Assembly: GCA_029863355.1 (NCBI GenBank)
Contig: JAOTVO010000043.1
Span: 1 to 13,137 of the forward strand
Length of the DNA: 13,137 bases
Direction: 5' to 3'
Source of the DNA: Candidatus Krumholzibacteriia bacterium
GTDB lineage: Bacteria; Krumholzibacteriota; Krumholzibacteria; WVZY01; JAKEHA01
The position numbers and the translations under genes were made by a program. Every line of letters starts with the position of its first letter. Positions within the stretch are counted from its first letter, which is position 1. This document shows positions 1-5,727 of this stretch, piece by piece. Below the pieces are notes generated by a model. That model saw only the letters and a list, made by a program, of their open reading frames with translations, made no database searches and was not told the DNA's origin.

Positions 1-1386
1 CACGGCGACGGCGGACGGCGTCTCGATCATGATGCCCAGCTCGACGTTTTCGTCGAACTTGAAACGAGCGTGTCTGAGCTCCTCGCGCACCTCGGCGCAG
101 ATCTCCTTCGTCTTGATGACCTCCTCTATCTGCGAGATCATCGGAAACATGATCTTGACCTTACCGTGCGCGCTGGCTCGGTAGAGAGCGCGCAGCTGCG
201 TCTTGAAGATGTCCTTGCGCGTCAGGCAGAAGCGGATGCCGCGCCAACCCATGAAGGGATTCAGCTCGGGCGAGCTGTGCAGATAGCTGGCGATCTTGTC
301 GCCGCCGATGTCCAGCGTGCGGAACACGACCGGCTTGTTGCGCAGCGCCTCCACCACCGAGCGGTAGGCTTGGTACTGCTCCTCCTCCGACGGCAGGTAC
401 TCGTGCGAGATGAAGAAGTACTCGGTGCGGAACAGCCCCACGCCCTGGCCGCCGTGCTCGAGCACCGACGCGGCCTCGGCGGGCATGTCGATGTTCGCGG
501 CCAGCATGAACTCCTTGTCGTCGAGCGTGGTGGCGGGGTAGCCGGCCAGCGTGAGCAGCTGCTCCTCCAGCTCGTGGTAGCGCGCCATCTCCTGGCGGTA
601 CTCCTGCAGGGTCTTCTCGCGCGGGTTGATTACGACCGTACCCGTGTTGCCGTCCACGATGACCGTGTCGCCGTTCTCGACCATACCGAACAGGTTCTCC
701 AGGCCCAACACGGCGGGCAGGCCCTGCGAGCGCGCCAGTATGGCCGTGTGCGAGGTGCGCCCGCCCAGGTCGGTCGCGTAGGCCAGCGTCGTGTCCCGGT
801 CGAGCTGCGCGGTGTCGCTGGGGGACAGATCGTGGGCGACGACCACCGCGGGTCCCGTCGGCTTCTCCACTCCGACCTTCTCGCGGCCCAGAAGGTTACG
901 CATGAGCCGGCGCTTGATGTCCTTGATGTCGACGTAGCGGTCCTTGAGGTATTCGTCCTCGATCTCCTGGAAGGAGCGGATGATGTCCTCGACCACGGCG
1001 TTGAACGCCGCGGCGGCGTTGTAGCGCTTTTCGCGTATGAGCCTGAAGGTGCCGTCGCTGATGGTGGTGTCGTCGAGGATCATGAGGTGCGCGTCGAAGA
1101 TGCGCGCGTGGTCGTCGCCCATGCGGTCCGTCACCAGGGATCGCACGTTGACGATCTCATTGCGCGTCTCAGCCAGCGTCTGCCGGAACAGCTCGATTTC
1201 CGACTCGACAGCCGATTCGGGTACGCGCGTGCGCGGCACGACGAGGTGCTCGGGATCCTTGAGAAACGCCTCGCCGATGGCGATGCCGGGCGAGGCGGAG
1301 ATACCCCGCTTGACGATCTCGCGCCGCTCGCGCGCCGTGTCGGCGCCGGGCGCGCTGCCGACCTTCTCCAATCCGTTTCCGCTCAT
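1..1386 (-). CDS. ptsI: PTS phosphoenolpyruvate-protein phosphotransferase, enzyme I (3' end beyond window)
   Basis: Cytosolic enzyme I takes phosphate from PEP onto a histidine and passes it to HPr, the first step of the PTS. The window holds the first 462 codons, open to base 1; the family is usually about 570-590 residues, so roughly the last 120 lie outside. Visible landmarks: the N-terminal ASPGIAIG strand (31-38), the swivelling-domain active site GGRTSHTAI with phospho-histidine H213, and PEP-binding-barrel motifs GVGLFRTEYFF (R320), FRTLDIGGDK (R356) and GWRGIR (381-385). The ATG at 1386 gives about 24 extra charged N-terminal residues compared with E. coli enzyme I. A GGAGG lies 13 nt upstream, which is distant, and no better in-frame start is seen. 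It follows HPr by 41 bp and is probably co-transcribed with it. Identity is very secure; the exact start less so. Confidence 0.97.
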   Translation of the reverse strand, partial: MSGNGLEKVGSAPGADTARERREIVKRGISASPGIAIGEAFLKDPEHLVVPRTRVPESAVESEIELFRQTLAETRNEIVNVRSLVTDRMGDDHARIFDAHLMILDDTTISDGTFRLIREKRYNAAAAFNAVVEDIIRSFQEIEDEYLKDRYVDIKDIKRRLMRNLLGREKVGVEKPTGPAVVVAHDLSPSDTAQLDRDTTLAYATDLGGRTSHTAILARSQGLPAVLGLENLFGMVENGDTVIVDGNTGTVVINPREKTLQEYRQEMARYHELEEQLLTLAGYPATTLDDKEFMLAANIDMPAEAASVLEHGGQGVGLFRTEYFFISHEYLPSEEEQYQAYRSVVEALRNKPVVFRTLDIGGDKIASYLHSSPELNPFMGWRGIRFCLTRKDIFKTQLRALYRASAHGKVKIMFPMISQIEEVIKTKEICAEVREELRHARFKFDENVELGIMIETPSAVAV

Positions 1387-1427
1387 TGGTACCGCCTGAC
1401 CTCCGTGGTCCGGAGCGATCGCCTCCT

Positions 1428-1694
1428 CTATTCCTCGTGGAAGTTCTGCTCGAAGAGATTCGCCAGCGCCCGCTGTGCGGCCTCCTCGTCCGGCCCCTCG
1501 ACGACGACACGCACGAACGCCCCGCGCGCGGCGGCCAGGCCGGCCAGCCCCAGGATGCTCTTGCCGTTGGCCGAGCGATCGCCGTTATGCACCGTGACCT
1601 CGGAACGAAACTGCGCCGCCACCTTGACGAACTCGCCGGCGGCCCGCAGGTGCAGGCCGATCTTGTTGTCGATGCGCTTGGTGAACTCGAGCAT
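1428..1694 (-). CDS. ptsH: HPr phosphocarrier protein of the PTS
   Basis: Small cytosolic phosphocarrier (88 aa, normal family length) that takes phosphate from enzyme I on His15 and hands it to EIIA. Both functional sites fall at exactly the canonical numbers: H15 in GLHLRAA and S46 in NGKSILGL. An intact Ser46 motif beside an hprK in the same cluster suggests regulatory serine phosphorylation as well as the PEP-driven histidine step. The active-site loop differs from the common GLHARPA: residue 16 is Leu and residue 18 is Ala, while Arg17 is kept. A GAGGGAG stretch lies immediately upstream of the ATG. The gene is 22 bp after the EIID stop and 41 bp before enzyme I. Because the neighbouring IIA is mannose-type, the most likely partner is that IIA rather than an EIIA-Ntr. 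Confidence 0.95.
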   Translation of the reverse strand: MLEFTKRIDNKIGLHLRAAGEFVKVAAQFRSEVTVHNGDRSANGKSILGLAGLAAARGAFVRVVVEGPDEEAAQRALANLFEQNFHEE

Positions 1695-1716
1695 ATCTCC
1701 CTCGGGCCCCGCGGCC

Positions 1717-2493
1717 CTACATGAGCAACAACGTTACCACCGCCGACAGTGGAAACAGCAGGATCGCGACCCTCGAGAGAGAGATGTCCTTGCGCAGTAG
1801 CACCACCGCCGCCGCCGCGAGCGCCGCGCCGAGGCCGAGCATCGACGTGGAGTCGCGCGCGAACCGGAACAGCACGACCGCCACTAGCGCTCCCCCGACA
1901 CTCGCTCCGATGCTCTGTACGATTCCCAGAAGACGCTGAAACGCGGGGCCCGAGAAGACGTCTACCAACTCCCAGCCCTTGGCGTAACCGAAGTAGACGC
2001 CCCCGAGACGGCAGGACAACACGACCAGGTTGTAGAGCAACCAGGTTGCCACTAACCCTATGAAAGACTGATATATAGCAAACAAGCAGGCCAGTGTCAA
2101 TGCCAGCGGCTTGAGCGCGCCCAGGAACAGCAGGTCGCCCATCGCGGCCAGAGGACTGCTAATCGAACGCTTGAAGTACTCGACGTCCGCGGGGGCGACG
2201 GGGCGGCCGGCCAGGCGATCCTCCTCGAGTCGGATCACCCCGCCGACGATCATCGGCGCGAAGTTCGGGTTGCAGTTGAAGAAGCCCAAATGTCGACTGA
2301 GCAATGAATTACCGTCCTGCTCGAGCTTGTGCGCGACGGGGGCAAGGGCGCGCGCGAAGGCGAGGCTCTGCATGCCCCGCGCGTGGAGCAACGCTTGCAT
2401 CGGCAAGAGCCGCCAGCCGACGCGCAGGAGGTCGAGCCGGCCGATGCCGGCCGGGCCCCGCGCCACGCGTTCATGCCGGTCTACCCGATCCAT
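1717..2493 (-). CDS. PTS mannose-family transporter subunit EIID
   Basis: Membrane subunit that, with EIIC, forms the sugar channel of mannose-family PTS permeases. The family-typical N-terminal block is present (GMQSLAFARALAPVAHKL, then LSRHLGFFNCNPNFAP and GGVIRLEED), followed by about four hydrophobic segments and a tail ending in a hydrophobic LLLM. Start choice is uncertain. The ATG at 2493 gives 258 aa and overlaps EIIC by 13 bp; a GTG at 2466 gives 249 aa and a 14-bp gap. Neither has a good Shine-Dalgarno, so translation is probably coupled to EIIC. An ATG at 2474 is out of frame. E. coli ManZ is about 280 aa, so this copy is slightly short. Codon use becomes AT-rich around 2050-2100, where a promoter-like element lies within the gene. 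The sugar transported cannot be told. Confidence 0.9.
   Translation of the reverse strand: MDRVDRHERVARGPAGIGRLDLLRVGWRLLPMQALLHARGMQSLAFARALAPVAHKLEQDGNSLLSRHLGFFNCNPNFAPMIVGGVIRLEEDRLAGRPVAPADVEYFKRSISSPLAAMGDLLFLGALKPLALTLACLFAIYQSFIGLVATWLLYNLVVLSCRLGGVYFGYAKGWELVDVFSGPAFQRLLGIVQSIGASVGGALVAVVLFRFARDSTSMLGLGAALAAAAVVLLRKDISLSRVAILLFPLSAVVTLLLM
2072..2100 (-). promoter_or_regulatory. Candidate intragenic sigma-70-type promoter driving HPr-EI
   Basis: On the minus strand TTGACA (2100-2095, perfect -35) is followed by a 17-bp spacer and TATATA (2077-2072), preceded by TGC (2080-2078), an extended -10. It lies inside the EIID gene and would start RNA near 2065, about 370 bp before the HPr start. 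The codons here (TTG, ACA, TTT, GCT, ATA, TAT, TCT, TTA) are AT-rich, unlike surrounding codons. The match is seen directly; promoter activity is inferred. Confidence 0.5.
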
Positions 2494-3185
2494 AGGAGGA
2501 TGAGCATGAGCATCGTGCTCAAGACGAGGAAGCGATTGAGGTGCCGGTGGGCGAAGGTCTGCCACAGCGCCGCGGCTCCGAGCGCGGGCAGCAGCAAGAG
2601 CCACTCGCGCGCGCCCGCGACCAGGGGCTCGCCCACCACGCCGGTCAGGCGCTCCGCCGTCGCCAGGGCGACGGGAAGGGCCGCGGCCACGAGCACGGCG
2701 CCCACGGCCGCGTGAAAAGTCAGGGAGAAGAAAAAGTAGCCTTCGATGCGCCAGGCCAGCCCCCGCGAGTCCAGGTCCGCGGGCGGATCGAACGCGGACA
2801 GGCGGGCGTCGCGCCAGCGGCTGGTCGTGCGCACCACCACCCCTCCCGCCTCGCCCACGGCCAGGCCCACGGCCGTGCCCGTAGCCACCATCAGGAGGGT
2901 GCGCGCGTCGCCGGTTTCCCGCAGCAGGAGCGCGGTGGTCGCCGCCCCCACCACGGCGCCCGAGACGACGTCGGGCCGGCGGGCGCCGCGCATGGGCAGG
3001 GCGGAGAGCCAGACCAACTCGAGGGCGGTGCCCACCATGAGCGCGGGCACGGGCTGGCCGACGAGGAGCCCCACCAGCAATGCGGAATAGATCGGGTGCG
3101 CGAGCATGCCGCCCCAGCCCGCGCGGTCGTCCGCGCTGAGCAGCCCGCCCAGGAGCGCGAGGATCACGACTTCTCGTGCCATCAT
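2481..3185 (-). CDS. PTS mannose-family transporter subunit EIIC
   Basis: Integral membrane subunit of a mannose-type PTS permease, forming with EIID the path for the sugar that EIIB phosphorylates. The 234-residue product is almost entirely hydrophobic, with about seven likely membrane segments (near residues 5-17, 34-62, 73-90, 96-116, 148-175, 193-208 and 217-234). The family pattern HPIYSALLVGLLVGQPVPALMVGTALELVWL is recognisable near the start, but the longest run that can be quoted safely is HPIYSALLVGLLVGQ. Two consecutive ATG codons (3185 and 3182) are served by GGAG five or eight nt upstream. It is somewhat shorter than E. coli ManY (about 266 aa). It follows EIIB by 91 bp, a larger gap than elsewhere in this block, and that gap contains a strong hairpin. 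EIID starts at or within its 3' end. Confidence 0.88.
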   Translation of the reverse strand: MMAREVVILALLGGLLSADDRAGWGGMLAHPIYSALLVGLLVGQPVPALMVGTALELVWLSALPMRGARRPDVVSGAVVGAATTALLLRETGDARTLLMVATGTAVGLAVGEAGGVVVRTTSRWRDARLSAFDPPADLDSRGLAWRIEGYFFFSLTFHAAVGAVLVAAALPVALATAERLTGVVGEPLVAGAREWLLLLPALGAAALWQTFAHRHLNRFLVLSTMLMLILLWIG

Positions 3186-3200
3186 GGTTTCTCCGACGGG

Positions 3201-3217
3201 CCGGGCGGCCCGCCCGG
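3201..3217 (-). repeat. 17-nt near-perfect palindrome (RNA hairpin) in the EIIB-EIIC gap
   Basis: An 8-bp inverted repeat around one central base (CCGGGCGG-N-CCGCCCGG) sits in the 91-bp space between EIIB and EIIC, ending 6 nt before the EIIC Shine-Dalgarno. In RNA it would fold as a short GC hairpin. No T-run follows, so it is not a classical intrinsic terminator. Possible roles are protection or processing of the EIIB and EIIC message segments. The palindrome is seen; any function is inferred. Confidence 0.5.
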
Positions 3218-3276
3218 AGGCGACTCAAGACACTACCCGACCGCGCTGCCGCTGCAAAGCGGATATTGGCGGGGGT

Positions 3277-3753
3277 TCAGACGACCAGCGCGTTGATGAT
3301 ACGGGGGGGGTTGCCGGGGATGTCCTGGGCGCTGAGCTTGACGTTGCGCTTGACCAGCTCGCGCAGGTCGGCGCGGTCGTCGTCGGTGAGGAAGACGTAG
3401 GGGAGCAGTTCCTCGGCCCCCGTGCGGTAGTGGATGCCGCCGACGTTGACCTCCTCGAACGACACGCCCTTCTCGACCACGGCGCGCACATCCTTAGCCG
3501 TCTCGAAGAGCATCATCACCGCTTCGTTCTTGAACAGGTTGTTGAGGAGCTCGCGGGCGGTCTCCTCCAGGCCGAAGAAGGACACCTTCACGTGCCCGGG
3601 GACGCTACTGGTGTACACGCGCCGCTCCCAGGGGCTCTCCGCCACGCGATCGTTGGCCACCACGATGCGGTCCGGCTTGAGAGCGCGCGCCCAGCCCAGA
3701 ACCACCTGTCCGTGGATGAGACGGTCGTCGATGCGTACGAGGCAGAGGGGCAT
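3277..3753 (-). CDS. PTS mannose-family subunit EIIB
   Basis: Cytosolic EIIB domain (158 aa, typical length) that accepts phosphate from EIIA on a histidine and transfers it to the incoming sugar. The family signature RIDDRLIHGQV is at residues 7-17, with the phospho-histidine at H14. A later block NVGGIHYRTG and the segment containing YVFLTDDDRADLREL also fit the family. The start lies 3 nt after the IIA stop without a convincing Shine-Dalgarno, suggesting coupled translation from IIA. IIA and IIB are separate proteins here, unlike the fused E. coli ManX. EIIC follows after 91 bp. Family assignment is secure; substrate specificity (mannose, fructose, N-acetyl-hexosamine or other) cannot be read from the sequence. 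Confidence 0.94.
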   Translation of the reverse strand: MPLCLVRIDDRLIHGQVVLGWARALKPDRIVVANDRVAESPWERRVYTSSVPGHVKVSFFGLEETARELLNNLFKNEAVMMLFETAKDVRAVVEKGVSFEEVNVGGIHYRTGAEELLPYVFLTDDDRADLRELVKRNVKLSAQDIPGNPPRIINALVV

Positions 3754-3756
3754 CGC

Positions 3757-4152
3757 TCAGAAGTCGTCCGCCGAGACCCGGCGAATGCTGTTCCTTCCCC
3801 GGGCGATCAGCTCGTCCGGAAGCTGTTCGAACGTGACCTCTTCGCGCTTGTAGAGAAACGCGAGCAGCATGGGCAGGTTCACGCCGGCCACGATGCGTAC
3901 GTCGTCTCGCGCTTGCTCCACGGTGAGGCACGCGTGGCAGCAGCTCCCGCCGAAGAAGTCCACGAAGACAATATAACGCGCGCCGGGCGGGCCCGCCGCG
4001 ATCAATCTCTCGATCTCGTCCGCCAGCGTCTGCGGCGTCTTGCCCTCGTTGTTGACCGCCTGGCACCCGTCGTACTCGCCGAAAACCGACCGCGCCGTCC
4101 GCATCAACTCGGCTGCGAGGTCGCCGTGCGTCACCAGAATCGCGTTCACCAT
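3757..4152 (-). CDS. PTS mannose-family subunit EIIA
   Basis: Cytosolic EIIA of the mannose family (131 aa, the length of a stand-alone IIA-Man domain), which takes phosphate from HPr on a histidine and passes it to EIIB. The active site is ILVTHGDLA with phospho-histidine H9. The second active-site strand with conserved D65 is in VFVDFFGGS (62-70). Oddity: the loop after FGGS reads CCHAC (C71, C72, H73, C75) where E. coli-type proteins have SPFNAA, giving a local Cys/His cluster near the active site. It starts 13 bp after the hprK stop with only a weak GAGCGGAA upstream, and ends 3 nt before EIIB. It stands where classical rpoN clusters carry ptsN, but it belongs to a different, unrelated EIIA fold. 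Confidence 0.94.
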   Translation of the reverse strand: MVNAILVTHGDLAAELMRTARSVFGEYDGCQAVNNEGKTPQTLADEIERLIAAGPPGARYIVFVDFFGGSCCHACLTVEQARDDVRIVAGVNLPMLLAFLYKREEVTFEQLPDELIARGRNSIRRVSADDF

Positions 4153-4165
4153 GTTCCGCTCGTGC

Positions 4166-5140
4166 CTATTCTGTGTCGTACCGGAGATAGTGGCTCGTTT
4201 GCCGCTCGCTCTTCATGAGGTCGATGAGCATGCTGTTGAACTTCTCGGCCGCGTTGACCCCGTAGACCTTGAGCATGTGGTTCATCGCAATGACCTCGGA
4301 GATCACGGTGATGTTCTTGCCCGGGAAGAGAGGAATCACCACCTGCGGCATCTGCACGCCGAGGATACTGGTGGTGCGGTCCTCGAGTCCGGCCCGGTTC
4401 CAGTCCTTGGTCGTATCCCAGTCCTCCAGGTGCACTTCCACCTCGACCCGCTTCTGCACACGCACCGCGCGAATGCCGAAGAGATCCTGAACGTTGATGA
4501 TGCCCACGCCGCGGATCTCCATGAAGTGCTGCAGGTGCTCGTGCCCGCGTCCGATGACCACGTCGTCTCCGGTCTTGCGCACGTGCACGGTGTCGTCGGC
4601 GACGAGACGGTGTCCCCGTTCCACCAGGTCGAGCGCGATCTCACTCTTGCCGATCCCGCTGCGCCCGGTAAACAGAAGACCGACGCCGTAGACGTCCACC
4701 AGCGTGCCGTGCAGCTGGTCGGTCTCGGCGAAGAGGTCGTCCAGGGCCTTGGTCAGCTCGTGGATGAACGGCGTGGTGAGCATCTGCGTGCGCAGCACGG
4801 GCACGCCGTTGCGCCGGGCCGTCTCGACGAGATCGTCGGGGATCTCCAGCGAGCGCGAGATGATGATGCAAACGACGGGCACGGAAAAGAGCCGCTCGAT
4901 GGACTCCAGGCGCACCACGTCCGAGCGCGTGTTCAGGTAGAGGATCTCGGTCTCGCCGAGTACCTGGACGCGCTCGTTGAGGAAGTTCTGCATGAACCCG
5001 GTGAGCGCCAGACCGGGGCGGTGAATGTCCGTCACGGTGATGGGCAACGGCCCTTCCTCGACGCCGTTGACCAGCTCGAGGCCCAGGGCTTCTCCGTGAC
5101 GGTCCATCAGCTCGCGGACCGTCAACTTGGGTTTTTTCAT
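4166..5140 (-). CDS. hprK: HPr kinase/phosphorylase
   Basis: Bifunctional enzyme that phosphorylates HPr on Ser46 with ATP or pyrophosphate and also removes that phosphate, tuning PTS flux to metabolic state. The 324-residue length fits the family. The N-terminal domain spans about 1-130. The kinase core shows HGTLVDVYG (H144), the P-loop GRSGIGKS (159-166), ADD (181-183) and the HprK signature EIRGVGIIN (208-216). The C-terminal segment FPGKNITVISEVIAMNH is typical of the family. The ATG directly abuts the hpf stop codon with zero spacing, and a GACGAGG inside the hpf tail can serve as ribosome-binding site, so the two are likely translated together. Its target HPr is encoded five genes downstream with an intact Ser46 motif. 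I see no CcpA-like gene here. Confidence 0.97.
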   Translation of the reverse strand: MKKPKLTVRELMDRHGEALGLELVNGVEEGPLPITVTDIHRPGLALTGFMQNFLNERVQVLGETEILYLNTRSDVVRLESIERLFSVPVVCIIISRSLEIPDDLVETARRNGVPVLRTQMLTTPFIHELTKALDDLFAETDQLHGTLVDVYGVGLLFTGRSGIGKSEIALDLVERGHRLVADDTVHVRKTGDDVVIGRGHEHLQHFMEIRGVGIINVQDLFGIRAVRVQKRVEVEVHLEDWDTTKDWNRAGLEDRTTSILGVQMPQVVIPLFPGKNITVISEVIAMNHMLKVYGVNAAEKFNSMLIDLMKSERQTSHYLRYDTE

Positions 5141-5503
5141 CTATACCTCGTCCGGAGCCTCCTCGCCCGCCCGTTCCTGCGCCTGGGCGGCCGCTTCGCT
5201 CAGACTCTTGTTCGCCTTGCGCTTCTTGAGTCTCCCCTTGTGCTTGCGCAGTTGCGCCTCGAGCTTGTCCACGGAGCGGTCGACGGACAGGTACATGTCG
5301 TCCGACTCCTCTACACCGACGAAATCGCGGCCGTTGACGTGCAGGGTGACCTCGAAACGGTGCCGGTATTTTTCCAGCGAAAAGATCAGGTTCGCGTTGA
5401 CGATGTGGTCGAAGTACCGCTTGAGGTTCTGCACCTTGCCCTCGGCGTAGTCCTTGAGGGCGGGGGTCAGGTCGTAGTGTCTGGCCGTCGTCGTGATGTT
5501 CAT
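5141..5503 (-). CDS. hpf: Ribosome hibernation-promoting factor, short type (HPF/YfiA family)
   Basis: Small ribosome-binding protein (120 aa) that inactivates 70S ribosomes in resting or stressed cells. The single HPF domain is visible: ITTTARHYDLTPALKDYAEGK at the N-terminus (quoted in part as RHYDLTPALKDYAEGK), then the strand EVTLHVNGRDFVGVEESDDM, and the helix SVDRSVDKLEAQLRKHKGRL. The tail after residue 95 is charged and Ala/Glu-rich, and there is no C-terminal dimerisation domain, so it is the short form. The ATG at 5503 is chosen because AAAGGGG lies 5-10 nt upstream and the family alignment starts here; longer readings extend into the antisense of nothing recognisable. Its position just after rpoN is conserved widely in proteobacteria. 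It is followed without a gap by hprK. Confidence 0.95.
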   Translation of the reverse strand: MNITTTARHYDLTPALKDYAEGKVQNLKRYFDHIVNANLIFSLEKYRHRFEVTLHVNGRDFVGVEESDDMYLSVDRSVDKLEAQLRKHKGRLKKRKANKSLSEAAAQAQERAGEEAPDEV

Positions 5504-5727
5504 CAGCCACCCCTTTCTATCGCAGATCGAGAAGCGCCACGCCCCCCCCGCGCATCCGCGCCCGGGGGCTGTGCGCCCGATCTTCGAGTCATTCGTGTAC
5601 GGGGATATCGGAAAGAACTTCCGGTGGCCGGCTCGGCGGGTTCCGGTGCATGCCAGGTAATGGGCCATTGCCTCTGCTGGTAAGATACACCTGGGGGCAC
5701 CCGGCCGGCAACACCAACCGCCGTCCC
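5504..5727 (-). other. rpoN-hpf intergenic region with GC hairpin and weak promoter-like element
   Basis: This 224-bp gap is the largest in the window and has no open frame resembling a protein. On the minus strand it holds a weak sigma-70-like pair, TTGCCG (5711-5706), 18-bp spacer, TATCTT (5687-5682), each 4 of 6 to consensus. It also holds a GC-rich hairpin (5545-5568: GCGC stem around ATCC, with flanking C5/G5 and a 2-nt bulge) without a T-run, about 40 nt before hpf. I found no sigma-54 site (GG-N10-GC with good flanks). It may give hpf-PTS its own promoter and leader; this is inference. Confidence 0.4.

Noticed and set aside
70..1800. Long plus-strand open frame of 576 codons over EI, HPr and the EIID end
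   Set aside because: It is antisense to three recognisable PTS genes; its product is rich in Arg, Leu, Val and His with no family pattern, as expected for the opposite strand of GC-rich genes.
3960..4010. TATATT on the minus strand within EIIA as a possible -10
   Set aside because: The only TTG-type -35 candidate (TTGATC) is 24 bp away, too far for a sigma-70 promoter.
4040..5683. Plus-strand open frame of 547 codons across hprK and hpf
   Set aside because: Mirror of strongly coding minus-strand genes; repetitive Val/His/Asp/Leu composition and no domain recognised.
5504..5727. Sigma-54 promoter after rpoN (autoregulation)
   Set aside because: No TGGCAC-N5-TTGCW match; GG/GC pairs found do not have the 10-bp separation.
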